Source: JASGTU01 sp963821815
GTDB lineage: Bacteria > Chloroflexota > Anaerolineae > Caldilineales > Caldilineaceae
Assembly: GCA_963821815.1 (NCBI GenBank)
Contig: CAWGFG010000006.1
Span: forward strand, 1,550,001 to 1,614,000
Length of the DNA stretch: 64,000 bases
Direction: 5' to 3'
Of the stretch, positions 35,067-45,166 are shown piece by piece (positions within the stretch are counted from its first letter, which is position 1; each line of letters begins with the position of its first letter). The position numbers and the translations under genes are program-made. Under the pieces are notes generated by a model, which was not told the origin of the DNA, made no database searches, and saw only the letters and a program-made list of their open reading frames with translations.

Positions 35067-37868
35067 ATGTCTACACTCTTGCTGGTTGATGGCCACTCTC
35101 AAGCGTATCGCGCCTATTTTGGCGTGAAGACGCCGCTTGCAACGCGCGAAGGAGAGCCGACCAGTGCCGTCTTTGGCTTTGTACGCAAGTTCCTATCCAT
35201 CTTGCGCGAGTATCAGCCCGATTGTGTTGCCGTTGCCTTCGACGTTGGCGCCACGTGGCGACACGATGAATATGACGGCTACAAAGCGACCCGCGACTCC
35301 ATGCCGGACGATATGCCCGGGCAGATTGACCGTATCCAGCAGTTTCTCAGCGCGTTGGGCGTGCCCGTCGTCACCCGAGAGAATTATGAGGCGGATGACG
35401 TGCTAGGTACCCTGGCAAACAAAGCCGCCGAAGCAGGTGATGATGTGCTCATTCTGACTGGCGACCGGGATATGTTTCAGCTTGTATCTGATAAGATCAG
35501 CATTTTGTACACAAGAGGCGGTCCGAATCCGCAGACGGCTGTCTTCGGACCGGAAGAGTTGAAAGAACGCTATGGACTGACACCGGCGCAATTCATCGAC
35601 ATGAAGGCACTGACAGGCGACAGCTCCGATAACATACCCGGTGTGCCGGGCGTGGGCGACAAGACAGCCGCCAAGTTCCTGAACGAATATGGAGGTCTGG
35701 ACTCCCTATATGAACATATTGAAGAGGTCAGCGGCCCTAAAACGCGTCAGAACCTTATCGATAACAAGGAGCAAGTCTTCAAGAATCGGCGACTTGTGAC
35801 CATCGTCAATAATTTAGACGTGGACTACGATGTCGATGCGTGCCGCCTGGATGACTACGACCAGGATGCCATGCTGGAGTTGTTTCACGAACTGGAATTC
35901 CGTTCGCTAGTTCGGGAACTGCCACACGAAGTTGACGCAGCCAATGCCTCGCTGCCAAACGACACAGACGATTCCGGACAGATTTCGCTGTTCGGCGAAA
36001 CCGCTAGTATCAAGGACAGCGCCCCGCCCAAGAATCCGTATCGTGTGGTCCAAGATGTAGAGGCGCTTGCCGAAGTCGTTGAGGCGCTTAACAAAGCCAA
36101 GATGATCAGCTTCGACGTTGAGACGACGTCGACGGACAAGATGAATGCTAAGCTGGTCGGTTTGGGCGTTGCATGGGCGCCCGGAGAAGCTGCCTATATC
36201 CCCGCCGGTCACCAAGCGGGTAAGCAACTTGACTGGAACATCGTGCGTGATGCTATTCAGCCGGCGTTTGCCGACGAATCCATCCCCAAAGTCGCACACA
36301 ATGCTAACTACGATTTGACCGTCTGTATCCGCTATGGATTGAATATCGAGGGACCAATCCACGACACAATGATCATGGCCTGGATCATGGATCCGTCGCG
36401 CCGTGATCTGGGCCTTAAAGCGCAAGCAGCCGGCGAATTGGGCTGGCAGATGACCGAGATATCTGAATTAATCGGCAGCGGGCGCAAACAAATAACTATG
36501 GCCCAGGTGGTTATTGATCAGGCTGCCCCCTATTGCGGCGCAGATGTAGATGCGACCATCCAGCTCTATGAGATTCTGGTTCCACGGCTGAAGGCTGCGC
36601 AACTGTGGAAACTTTATGAGCAGGTTGAACTGCCTTTGCTGCCAGTGCTGACTAGCATGGAAATGGAAGGCGTACAGCTGGATGTGGAGTTTCTTGCAAC
36701 CATGTCCGATGAGTTCGCCGAACGCCTGGATGCACTGCAGAGTGAGCTGTTCGAGCTCGTCGGCACGGAGTTCAACTTACGCAGCACACAGCAACTCAGC
36801 GGCATTCTGTTTGACGACATGCAGTTTCCAACCAAAGGTCTACGCAAGACAAGTTCCGGCTTCTACAGCACAGCGGTATCAACTTTAGAGAAGCTGTCTG
36901 AGATGACCAGCGAGTTGACGGATATGCAGAGGCGTATCCTGGAGATCATTCTCGACCAACGACAGGTGGAAAAGCTGCGCGGTACTTACGTGGATGCGTT
37001 GCCGACACTGATCAACAAGGAAACCGGTCGTGTACACACGGACTATAACCAGACCGGTGCAGTAACAGGACGCATCAGCAGCAGCAATCCAAATCTGCAG
37101 AACATTCCTATCCGCACAGAAATGGGACGACAGATCCGCCGCGCTTTCGTAGCACGTGAGGGATGGTTACTGGCATCGGCTGACTACAGCCAGGTGGAAC
37201 TGCGCGTATTGGCCCACGTCGTCGGCGAGGAGGCGCTGATTGCCGCCTTTCTAGATGACCTGGATATTCACGCAGCCACAGCGTCTAAGCTCTTCAACAT
37301 CCCGATTGACGAGGTGGTATATGAGCAGCGCAATCTGGCTAAAACTATTAATTTCGCCACCATTTACGGCGTCAGCGAGTTTGGACTAAGCAACCGCACG
37401 GACATGTCACTGAATGAATCGCGACACTTCCTAGACCAGTACTTCGTGACCTACCCGCGCATCAAGGAATACATCGCCTACACCATCCAAAAAGCAAACG
37501 AGGATGGTTATGTGGAGACGCTATTGGGTCGCAAGCGATTCTTCCCCGAGCTGAGCAATAGTCGACTTCCATACAATCAGCGACAGGCGATAGAACGAGC
37601 CGCCATCAACGCGCCTATTCAGGGCACAGCAGCCGATATCATGAAGCTTGCTATGATCGATTTGCACGAGCAACTGGAGAGCGGCAATTATGACTCCAGG
37701 ATGCTGCTGCAGGTGCACGATGAACTGGTCGTTGAGATTCCGGAAGGTGAAAAACATGAAGTATCCGAACTCATCCGCAGCGTTATGCAATCAGCGTATA
37801 AATTGGTTGTACCGCTTAAGGTGGATGTAGAAATCGGTCCCAATTGGTATGATATGCAACCGGTTTAG
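35067..37868 (+). CDS. polA: DNA polymerase I
   Basis: A protein of 933 residues with all three domains. The 5' nuclease (about 1-300) has LLLVDGHSQAYRAYFG, YEADDVLGTLA and GDSSDNIPGVPGVGDKTA. The 3'-5' exonuclease (about 330-520) keeps its acidic residues in FDVETTS, HNANYDLTV and YCGADVDATIQLY, so proofreading looks intact, unlike Taq-type enzymes. The polymerase has motif A (ASADYSQVELRVLAH), motif B (RNLAKTINFATIYG) and motif C (QVHDELVVE). It fills gaps and removes RNA primers. It is followed closely by argS and serA, probably as one transcript. Confidence 0.98.
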   Translation: MSTLLLVDGHSQAYRAYFGVKTPLATREGEPTSAVFGFVRKFLSILREYQPDCVAVAFDVGATWRHDEYDGYKATRDSMPDDMPGQIDRIQQFLSALGVPVVTRENYEADDVLGTLANKAAEAGDDVLILTGDRDMFQLVSDKISILYTRGGPNPQTAVFGPEELKERYGLTPAQFIDMKALTGDSSDNIPGVPGVGDKTAAKFLNEYGGLDSLYEHIEEVSGPKTRQNLIDNKEQVFKNRRLVTIVNNLDVDYDVDACRLDDYDQDAMLELFHELEFRSLVRELPHEVDAANASLPNDTDDSGQISLFGETASIKDSAPPKNPYRVVQDVEALAEVVEALNKAKMISFDVETTSTDKMNAKLVGLGVAWAPGEAAYIPAGHQAGKQLDWNIVRDAIQPAFADESIPKVAHNANYDLTVCIRYGLNIEGPIHDTMIMAWIMDPSRRDLGLKAQAAGELGWQMTEISELIGSGRKQITMAQVVIDQAAPYCGADVDATIQLYEILVPRLKAAQLWKLYEQVELPLLPVLTSMEMEGVQLDVEFLATMSDEFAERLDALQSELFELVGTEFNLRSTQQLSGILFDDMQFPTKGLRKTSSGFYSTAVSTLEKLSEMTSELTDMQRRILEIILDQRQVEKLRGTYVDALPTLINKETGRVHTDYNQTGAVTGRISSSNPNLQNIPIRTEMGRQIRRAFVAREGWLLASADYSQVELRVLAHVVGEEALIAAFLDDLDIHAATASKLFNIPIDEVVYEQRNLAKTINFATIYGVSEFGLSNRTDMSLNESRHFLDQYFVTYPRIKEYIAYTIQKANEDGYVETLLGRKRFFPELSNSRLPYNQRQAIERAAINAPIQGTAADIMKLAMIDLHEQLESGNYDSRMLLQVHDELVVEIPEGEKHEVSELIRSVMQSAYKLVVPLKVDVEIGPNWYDMQPV

Positions 37869-37904
37869 CGCCGGTCAATACGGAAAGAATTAGGCAACGC
37901 ACAC

Positions 37905-39605
37905 ATGGTATCGGACTCGTTAAGGGACCTCCTGATTCAAGCCATTGAAGGCGCGCAGGAGGACGGCGCACTTCCCCAATTCACAATTCCAGACATTGAA
38001 GTCAACCACCCTAAGCAGGCGTCTTACGGTGATTACAGCGCCAACGTAGCACTAGTAGCAGCCTCGGCAATCCGCCAAGAGACAGGTGAGAAGGTCAATC
38101 CCAGACAACTCGCTCAGGCTATCGTGGATCATCTGCCCCCGAGCCAGATGGTCGGTACTGTGGAATTGGCTGGACCTGGATTCATCAATATTCATCTTTC
38201 CAATGGCTGGCTGCAGAACCAGGTCCTTGTGATTCGCGAGACCGGCGATTCTTACGGTAATGTTGATATCGGCCATGGTTCACGATGGCAGGTGGAATAC
38301 GTGAGCGCCAATCCCACCGGACCGCTGCACTACGGCGGCGCTCGCAATGCAATCCTGGGCGACGTACTGGCAAATGTTCTGGAGGCTGCGGGATATGATG
38401 TGCAGCGAGAATTTTATGTCAATGACGCCGGAACACAGTTTGGACTCTTCACTGCCAGTCTTTTCGCACGCTATGCAGAACTGTTGGGACAAGTAGCTGA
38501 GTTACCGGAGAACGGTTATCGTGGCGAATATGTCGTCGAGTATGCGCAGCGGCTCGTGGATGAATTCGGCGACAAATTTCTGAAAGAAGAGCGTGATGCA
38601 GCGCTCGCCGAAGTGCGCCCCATCGGACGCGCTATTGTAATCGATGAGTATCAAGCGGTTTTGGCGCGACTCGGTGTGGAATTTGATAATTGGTTTAGCG
38701 AACAAAGCCTGTATGACAGCGGCCTCACACAGCAAGTGCTGGATGAACTAAAGGACAAGGGCGATATCGCTTTCCGTGACGGCGCCGAATGGTTCCTTGC
38801 AAGCAAGTACCCGAAGAACGAAAAGGATGAGGTCGTCATCCGCTCGAATGGCACGCCGACCTATTTCGCCAGTGACATTGCCTATCACTACGACAAGTTC
38901 GTGATTCGGGGCTTTGAAAAGGTGATCAACGTATGGGCTGTCGACCACCAGGGACATGTGCCGCGCATGAAGGCTATGATGCAAGCGCTCGGTCTGGATC
39001 CAGAGCGATTGATCATAGTCATGTACGATCTGGTCAAGCTAGTGCGTGACGGTCAGGAAGTCAAGCTAAGCAAGCGGTCGGGCGATCTGCTCACGATAAA
39101 CGATGTGGTCAACGAGGTTGGCGCCGACGCGTTACGTTTTAATCTGCTGACGCGCAACCCTGAGAGCACCATTGATTTCGACCTCGATCTGGCGGTGCAG
39201 CAGAGCAATGAGAACCCGGTCTACTACGTTCAGTACAGCCATGCGCGCATCAGTTCGATACTGCAGAAAGCGTCCGACGAAGGTTTCTCGATGGATACTG
39301 ATTCGGCTGCCAGCGCGGAATTGCTTGGCCTATTGACGCATCCTTCCGAACTGGACCTCTCACGCAAGATGATTGAGTTGGAAGAACAAGTGCTCGTTGC
39401 CGTGGAGAAACTTTCGCCCCACAATCTGACGCACTATGCCATTGACCTAGCCAAGGCGTTCAATGGGTTCTACCGCGATTGCCGTGTTGTAGATGAAGCG
39501 GAACCTGAGCTGTCACAGGCACGTCTGCTACTCGCACAAGCTGCGCAAATCATCCTGGCACGCGTCTTGTCCTTGATGGGCGTCAATGCACCCGATTCCA
39601 TGTAG
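37905..39605 (+). CDS. argS: Arginyl-tRNA synthetase
   Basis: A class I aminoacyl-tRNA synthetase of 566 residues. The N-terminal Add-1 domain contains NHPKQASYGDYSANVAL. The HIGH-like motif is in SANPTGPLHYGGARNAILGD, the KMSKS-like motif is in KLSKRSGD, and the C-terminal DALRA anticodon-binding domain includes YYVQYSHARISSIL and YRDCRV. It charges tRNA-Arg. The gene starts 37 bases after polA and ends 31 bases before serA. Confidence 0.98.
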   Translation: MVSDSLRDLLIQAIEGAQEDGALPQFTIPDIEVNHPKQASYGDYSANVALVAASAIRQETGEKVNPRQLAQAIVDHLPPSQMVGTVELAGPGFINIHLSNGWLQNQVLVIRETGDSYGNVDIGHGSRWQVEYVSANPTGPLHYGGARNAILGDVLANVLEAAGYDVQREFYVNDAGTQFGLFTASLFARYAELLGQVAELPENGYRGEYVVEYAQRLVDEFGDKFLKEERDAALAEVRPIGRAIVIDEYQAVLARLGVEFDNWFSEQSLYDSGLTQQVLDELKDKGDIAFRDGAEWFLASKYPKNEKDEVVIRSNGTPTYFASDIAYHYDKFVIRGFEKVINVWAVDHQGHVPRMKAMMQALGLDPERLIIVMYDLVKLVRDGQEVKLSKRSGDLLTINDVVNEVGADALRFNLLTRNPESTIDFDLDLAVQQSNENPVYYVQYSHARISSILQKASDEGFSMDTDSAASAELLGLLTHPSELDLSRKMIELEEQVLVAVEKLSPHNLTHYAIDLAKAFNGFYRDCRVVDEAEPELSQARLLLAQAAQIILARVLSLMGVNAPDSM

Positions 39606-39635
39606 TTATCGAACGAAAACCGCCACGAACACGGT

Positions 39636-41246
39636 ATGACTAGTGAATCCAGTGCGCCCTATCGAGTACTCGTTGCCGACCGCCTGCACGAAGCAGGGGT
39701 CGATTTGATTAATGCGGAGCATGGCTTTGTCGCAGACGAGCGCATAGACCTGTCGGCTCATGAGCTACTTCAGGTTATTCCTGAATACGATGCGCTACTG
39801 GTTCGCAGCAGTACACAGGTGACTGCCGATGTGATCAAGTCCGGCAAGAAACTTCGCGTTGTTGCTAGAGCCGGCGTTGGCGTGGATAACATCGATATCG
39901 ACGCTGCAACTGAAGCAGGCGTGATCGTGGTCAATGCACCGACAGGTAATGTCGTTGCCGCGGCAGAGCATACTATTGCGCTCCTCTTCGCCACGGCGCG
40001 CAACGTCGTCCAATCCGATTCGCACGTCCGCAAGGGAGAATGGGAGCGCAAACGCTTTCTCGGTGTGGAATTACAGGACAAAGTGTTAGGCAGCATCGGA
40101 ATGGGTCGTGTGGCGCAGGAAGTTGTCCGTCGAGCGCAAGGTCTCGGAATGCGCGTGGTAGCGCATGACCCATACGTCAGCGCGGAGTTTGCTGCCCAAC
40201 GCAGTGTGCGTCTGGTGAGCCTGGATGAGTTGCTCGAACAGTCAGACTTCATCACTGTACATGTACCGCTAACTCAGCAAACACTCGGGCTGATCGGTGC
40301 GCAACAGTTTGCTCGCATGAAGCCTACGGCGCGCGTGCTCAATGTAGCCCGAGGCGGTGTTATTCAGGAAGACGCCCTGCTTAACGCAATCGAGTCCGGT
40401 AAAATAGCCGGCGCAGGCCTCGATGTTTTTTCCGAGGAACCGCTGCCGCTGGACAGCCCGCTTCGCAAGTCGGACCGCATTGTACTAACGCCGCACCTGG
40501 GCGGCAGTACAGTTGAAGCACAGGAGCATGTCGCAGAGGATGCAGCGCGACAGATCATCGACGTCCTGAACGACCGACCAGCCAGCTACGCCGTCAATGC
40601 TCCCATCATACTGCCGCAGGATCTGGAGTTTCTTACACCGTTTATCGCATTAGCCGAACGCATGGGTCGATTCTCGCTGCAACTTACAGGCAGCGAGGGA
40701 ATTTCAAAGATTGAAGTCGGCGCGCATGGCAAGATAGCCGAGTATGACTTAGCCTACATTCAGGCGGCCGTCATCAAAGGGCTGCTCAGCGAAATCTTGG
40801 ATATCCGCGTGAATCTGGTTAACGCTGTTCAGCTTGCCGAACGGCGTGGCATTGAACTCAGCGAACGACGCGTGCGTCAGTCCGAAACGCGACTGGAGAG
40901 CATGCTAGTGCTGCACATTATGGCAGGTGATGAGGATTTGACCGTACGCGGTTCGGTACAGCATGAGCAGCCGTACATAGTCGCGGTCAACGATCTGTGG
41001 GTGGACATCCCGGCGACAGGCAATATGCTCATTTCATTGCACGTGGACAGACCGGGCATCATCGGGCGTGTCGGCACGGAGTTAGGCAAGCACGATATCA
41101 ACATAAGTTTCATGCATGTGGGTCGCAGAGGACCGCGCTTGGATTCTATCATGGTGCTTGGCACCGACGAACGACCTCCGCCCGAAGTCCTGGAGAAAAT
41201 ATCGGCGTTTGACCAGATCATCTGGCTGCGGGCAGTTACGCTATAA
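39636..41246 (+). CDS. serA: D-3-phosphoglycerate dehydrogenase (long form with ACT domain)
   Basis: A protein of 536 residues, the first enzyme of serine synthesis. The nucleotide motif is in LGSIGMGRVAQEV (G-x-G-x-x-A variant). The catalytic Arg is in NVARGGVI, the Glu in SEEPLP, and the His in PHLGGST. The intervening ASB domain (about 320-450) and a C-terminal ACT domain (ISLHVDRPGIIGRVGTELGKHDINI) indicate the type-I, allosterically regulated form. It is the third gene of polA-argS-serA. Confidence 0.96.
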   Translation: MTSESSAPYRVLVADRLHEAGVDLINAEHGFVADERIDLSAHELLQVIPEYDALLVRSSTQVTADVIKSGKKLRVVARAGVGVDNIDIDAATEAGVIVVNAPTGNVVAAAEHTIALLFATARNVVQSDSHVRKGEWERKRFLGVELQDKVLGSIGMGRVAQEVVRRAQGLGMRVVAHDPYVSAEFAAQRSVRLVSLDELLEQSDFITVHVPLTQQTLGLIGAQQFARMKPTARVLNVARGGVIQEDALLNAIESGKIAGAGLDVFSEEPLPLDSPLRKSDRIVLTPHLGGSTVEAQEHVAEDAARQIIDVLNDRPASYAVNAPIILPQDLEFLTPFIALAERMGRFSLQLTGSEGISKIEVGAHGKIAEYDLAYIQAAVIKGLLSEILDIRVNLVNAVQLAERRGIELSERRVRQSETRLESMLVLHIMAGDEDLTVRGSVQHEQPYIVAVNDLWVDIPATGNMLISLHVDRPGIIGRVGTELGKHDINISFMHVGRRGPRLDSIMVLGTDERPPPEVLEKISAFDQIIWLRAVTL

Positions 41247-41388
41247 TGGTTTGTGTGAACTCTACCCAACTAAGCAGAACGATTGCGAAGCACCGTCTCT
41301 ACATCGGCTTGACTGCACGGTATACCTTATCTGAAGCGACGAACACGTGCAGTTGGTTTCAGAGCGTTAACCTGAAACGAGCTAGCTC

Positions 41389-42183
41389 ATGAAGGATCAA
41401 ATCATAGAATCCCTATCATCTATCTGGCGGCTTCGCTTGTTGCTGTTGCTGTTGCTGCTTATGTTGCTCCCGAGTTTGGCTTGCGGTAGCTTTGCACCGC
41501 GTCCGACACCCACGCCGACGCTCCCGCCCATCACGGAGATGTCGCCGACGGTTTCCGGTGGCGGAGAGCCTGAAGTGGAAGCACTGGCTACGCAGTTCGC
41601 GCCCACGTTGCCGGCAGAAGCGCCGACGCCTGCGCCAACAGCCACATTCACGCCAACCCCTATCCCAGGTACCGCATTGGCGGTTGGGCAGCAGGCTCGT
41701 GTTACTGCACCTGCCGGGCTCAACTTTCGTGATGTTCCGGCAACGAGCGGTCAGCTACTGGGCCAACTTGGCACCGGTCAACTGTTAGACCTTATAGACG
41801 GTCCAATCGAAGCGGACGGCTTCGTCTGGTGGAAGGTGGACGATGGCCAGGGCAATGTTGGTTGGGGCGCGGAAGGTGACAATGAGACTGAATGGTTGAG
41901 TCCAAAAATCGGCGAACCGCAACCAGTGAATCGTCCTCCTGCGGTCGGCGAGCGCGTGCGCGTAACCATGGACGCCAATGGCCAGTTGACGGTCCGATCG
42001 CTGCCGGGAACGGATGCGACGCTGCTTACGCGTGTGAATCCCAATGCTGAATTTACGGTGCTAGCTGGTCCCCAACAAGCCGATGGCTACACCTGGTATC
42101 AGATACGTTCTGACGATGGCACCGTCGAAGGCTGGGTGGCGGACGGGGACGGCGTTGACCGCTGGCTGAGCCCGCTAGAGTAG
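41389..42183 (+). CDS. SH3b-domain lipoprotein
   Basis: A protein of 264 residues. A Leu-rich signal ends at the lipobox SLAC (LLPSLACGS), so the mature protein is probably lipidated. A Pro/Thr-rich spacer follows (TPTPTLPP; EAPTPAPTATFTPTPIPG). Two bacterial SH3 domains come next, at about 100-165 (GLNFRDVPATSGQLLGQL to GWGAEG) and about 190-260 (LTVRSLPGTDATLLTRV to VEGWVAD). The layout suggests a membrane-tethered wall- or ligand-binding protein. No catalytic domain is present. Confidence 0.85.
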   Translation: MKDQIIESLSSIWRLRLLLLLLLLMLLPSLACGSFAPRPTPTPTLPPITEMSPTVSGGGEPEVEALATQFAPTLPAEAPTPAPTATFTPTPIPGTALAVGQQARVTAPAGLNFRDVPATSGQLLGQLGTGQLLDLIDGPIEADGFVWWKVDDGQGNVGWGAEGDNETEWLSPKIGEPQPVNRPPAVGERVRVTMDANGQLTVRSLPGTDATLLTRVNPNAEFTVLAGPQQADGYTWYQIRSDDGTVEGWVADGDGVDRWLSPLE

Positions 42184-42526
42184 ACGCCAGAATTCGCCGC
42201 ACCAAATATCAACATTGATGGAGCGCGCGGTGGAAATGATCCGCCGGCGCTTCTCTTTGAGGTTGCGCTCCGCAAGTTAGACACGAACATGTGCAGCCGG
42301 TCTCGCACAAGTCCACGCTCAATAACGCCAGCCTCACCCACCGTGTGAGATGCTGCAGTATGCATTGGTCACTCCATCGTTGCAGTTTCCTTAAGCGGAT
42401 TGATCTACGTAGATCCGTCGCTCTGTTCATTGCCATGCGATTGAATGACCAAGACCCAGATCCCTAGGTATTGCACGTTCAGGTCAGCAGCCAATTACTG
42501 ATTCAGTAATGGCTGGACTACAACGC
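42184..42526. other. Noncoding gap with one palindrome
   Basis: Overlapping minus-strand frames here lack any recognisable product. A 14-base perfect palindrome, GATCTACGTAGATC, lies at about 42402-42415. I see no RNA gene or promoter that I can support. Confidence 0.4.
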
Positions 42527-42561
42527 GAAGTCGTCGCCGAGATAAGCTCGGCGACGACTTC
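42527..42561 (-). terminator. Strong stem-loop after the LysM surface-protein gene
   Basis: A 15-bp perfect stem (arm GAAGTCGTCGCCGAG) with a 5-base loop lies about 46 bases after the minus-strand stop at 42608. It has no U tract on either side, so it may be a factor-assisted terminator or an mRNA 3'-end stabiliser. Confidence 0.6.
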
Positions 42562-42607
42562 AGAGTACGCTTCGTTATCAGTGCAGTTCTGTATGCGACC
42601 GGTTGGT

Positions 42608-44722
42608 CTATGGTATACGCAACTGCTGACCGACGTAGACGAAGTCCATGTTCGTGATACCGTTTACCGTCGCCAGCGAATACGCATCGACTCCGTTATC
42701 CGCTGCAATCTGACCCAGTGACTGTCCAGGCTGCACGGTATAGATCTGCGTGCTTACCTCAGTCGGTCTGGCGACAACGGCTAACGCATCATCCGCTTTC
42801 GAGGCTACAGGCATAATAGATGCTCGAATCTCGGGCACTGGTCGACCCGCATCGGTGACTTTGTCCATCACTTCCAACGCATCTTGTTCGACACTGAGCG
42901 GGCGTACTGGCTGCATGTCTGGCATCATGTAGTTGCTCGGTCCAGCCTGATTGCCCATGCTGTTGCAGCCGGGGATCAGCAGCACCTGTCCAGGGTAGAT
43001 GTAGTTCGGATTCGAGATGTCGTTGGCCTGAACGATATCGTTGATATCTGCACCATACTTGCTGGCAATGACGCCTAGTGATTCACCCGCACTAACCGTG
43101 TGCGTGCAAACTGCCACTTGGCCGCCGCCTGGGTTGTTGTTACCCGGTCCGGTGTTTGGTCCCGTGGACGGACCGCCGGTCGCGCCGTTTGGTGCGCCGC
43201 AACCTTCCAGACTGATATCATCGAGATTAAAGTCCAGTTCCACATCCGGGTAGGCCCACTTATTCCAGGCTCGGATGAAGATAACTATCTGGTTGGAAGG
43301 CGCACGGAAGGTCATCTCATAGTAGCCGAGACCACCGGGTACTGTACGCTCATAGATAGGACCTAGGTCCATCTCTTCCCATTCATCCACATGACGCCAG
43401 TTCGTGTCATTGCCTTCGTTGAAGCCCCACTGAGAGGAGAAGCGATACTTATCATTCTCGTCTCCTGTGCCACGCAGCAGGCCCTTCAACCGAATCGTAT
43501 AGGGTGCACCTGGAGTCAGCCCGCCGATCTGCTGATAAATACCCGCATAGCGGTCTGCATCCGCCGGCCAGTGATTCTTGGTATTGATCTCGATTAGCTG
43601 GCCGTTACCGGCGCACTCTTCATCGTCGTCACAGTTGCATGGTTGCGGACCACCGCAGCCAAGATCAATGGCTTGTGACGAGACGCAGGGATTCGAAGGC
43701 GCACACTTCGACGTCGAGCGGCTGGACGATGAGATCACCGCTTCCCACTGCTCATCGTAGAAACCGTAGTTTGCTGCGCCGCCGTTGGTGAATGCACCCC
43801 AGCCACGGCCTACAGTGCCGTAACCAGACTGGATAAAGCCATTCTCGAAGTCGCCGTTGAAGACGAAGTCCTGCGAGACGCATGCCCCGCCCGTACCGCT
43901 GTGTGGCGGATTCGGGTTCACGACGACCGCTTGCCCAGATGGACCGTTGGATGGATGTTGCTGCGGGTTCTGTCCGACTGCCGGTCCTCGCAATCGAATA
44001 TTATCGATATTTACATCCAGTTCCTGGTTCGCCGTACCCCACTTGCGCTCCACACGAATGAAAAGCGTGATAATTTCTGTATCTTCTGTATAGAGATACT
44101 TCGTGAAACCGGCCATGGTTATCGGTCTGTCCAGCTCGCCATACTCGTACCACCCGGTATCAGTCCAGTTGTCGACATCTTTCCAATTGCCATTGGGCTC
44201 TTCGACGAAACCGACCTCTACTGTGTACCGGTACGGGTCTTCTGCGTCCAACTCGGATGTGCGAATGGAGCCTTGCATGCTAAACGTGTACTTGGCATGC
44301 GGCTGAACTCGAATCGTCTGAGACAGACCGGCGAAACGCCCGTTGTCTGCTGCCGCCATTCCAACCGTGTTGATCTCGATCAACTGGCTATGGTCACCTT
44401 CTGCGACGACCAAATCCCACTGATCATCGTAGAAGCCGAAGTTTGACACGCCTCCGTTAGTGAAACAGTTCCACCCGGAGCCGACTGTACCGCATCCGTC
44501 TTGATAGATAAACGGCGCTTCAAAACTGCCGTTCTGAATCAAGTCAACTTCGGATGCGTTGGTCACAACCGGTATGACAACCGCTAGACCTAGCGACATG
44601 ATCACAACGGCGGCAATCAAAAGACTGAGCACCCTACGGTCTTCGGGAATGTACTCCCGTACGGTGTCCAGCAACCCGTCGATACGCAATATACTGAGTG
44701 TTTTGGAAATATACCCTATCAT
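42608..44722 (-). CDS. Cell-surface protein with duplicated carbohydrate-binding-like domains and two LysM
   Basis: A protein of 704 residues. A short cytoplasmic head and a membrane anchor (LSLLIAAVVIMSLGLAVVIPVV, about 32-53) come first. Two related jelly-roll-like domains follow: NGSFEAPFIYQDGCGTVGSGW at about 63 and NGDFENGFIQSGYGTVGRGW at about 287. Both contain FTNGG, NxGFYDxQW and QLIEINT. The second carries a Cys-rich insert (CAPSNPC, CGGPQPCNCDDDEEC). A Gly/Pro/Asn linker precedes LysM domains at about 540 (HTVSAGESLGVIASKYG) and 660 (YTVQPGQSLGQIAADNG). LysM binds peptidoglycan or chitin. The repeats resemble CBM4/9-type domains and may bind glycans. Confidence 0.82.
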   Translation of the reverse strand: MIGYISKTLSILRIDGLLDTVREYIPEDRRVLSLLIAAVVIMSLGLAVVIPVVTNASEVDLIQNGSFEAPFIYQDGCGTVGSGWNCFTNGGVSNFGFYDDQWDLVVAEGDHSQLIEINTVGMAAADNGRFAGLSQTIRVQPHAKYTFSMQGSIRTSELDAEDPYRYTVEVGFVEEPNGNWKDVDNWTDTGWYEYGELDRPITMAGFTKYLYTEDTEIITLFIRVERKWGTANQELDVNIDNIRLRGPAVGQNPQQHPSNGPSGQAVVVNPNPPHSGTGGACVSQDFVFNGDFENGFIQSGYGTVGRGWGAFTNGGAANYGFYDEQWEAVISSSSRSTSKCAPSNPCVSSQAIDLGCGGPQPCNCDDDEECAGNGQLIEINTKNHWPADADRYAGIYQQIGGLTPGAPYTIRLKGLLRGTGDENDKYRFSSQWGFNEGNDTNWRHVDEWEEMDLGPIYERTVPGGLGYYEMTFRAPSNQIVIFIRAWNKWAYPDVELDFNLDDISLEGCGAPNGATGGPSTGPNTGPGNNNPGGGQVAVCTHTVSAGESLGVIASKYGADINDIVQANDISNPNYIYPGQVLLIPGCNSMGNQAGPSNYMMPDMQPVRPLSVEQDALEVMDKVTDAGRPVPEIRASIMPVASKADDALAVVARPTEVSTQIYTVQPGQSLGQIAADNGVDAYSLATVNGITNMDFVYVGQQLRIP

Positions 44723-44728
44723 ACGGGT

Positions 44729-44753
44729 TTCCCTCCTTGCATTATTGAGGGAA
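44729..44753 (-). promoter_or_regulatory. Hairpin covering the Shine-Dalgarno of the LysM protein gene
   Basis: On the minus strand TTCCCTC pairs with GAGGGAA across an 11-base loop. The 3' arm contains the GGAGGG ribosome-binding site, 7-8 bases before the ATG at 44722, so folding would block translation initiation. Confidence 0.5.
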
Positions 44754-45166
44754 GTGAATCATGCCGCCCAAGCATCTACACTCTCCCTCAGTACGTCAAT
44801 CCTCATCGGCTTTCGTTGCCAAAAGCAGTACAACCAAATAAGAACAGAAATCTCGTCAGTCTCGTTGAGTGTAGGTTTTGTGTTCAGTGATGGAGGGGTT
44901 CTCCACGGGTGCTGTCATTTACCAGTTGCACCAACTCAACATCATGTTGCGGCGGGAGGAATGGGTCGAAATACGCGATTCCACCCGTGCTTCAACAAAC
45001 ATGACGAAGAAGCACTGGAAAAGTGACGTGAAATTGTGGAAATGTAGTCTACTGATCTTGCGAAACGTGCGGGAAGGAATAGATGGGGTTGTTTGCGGCG
45101 TAAAATGGTGATTTTCTAGTGGCAACGAAAGTCGCTGACAATCGCCTATTGCGGTAAAACCTTCCG
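44754..45166. other. Gap with no recognised gene
   Basis: Several short open frames on both strands have no recognisable product. No tRNA, riboswitch or terminator is evident. It must hold the promoter of the LysM protein gene (minus strand), but no convincing -35/-10 pair is seen. Confidence 0.4.

Noticed and set aside
42209..42436. 75-codon minus-strand frame with a Cys cluster (CETGCTCSCLTC)
   Set aside because: The Cys spacing matches no zinc ribbon I know, no Shine-Dalgarno is seen, and an overlapping frame is equally open.
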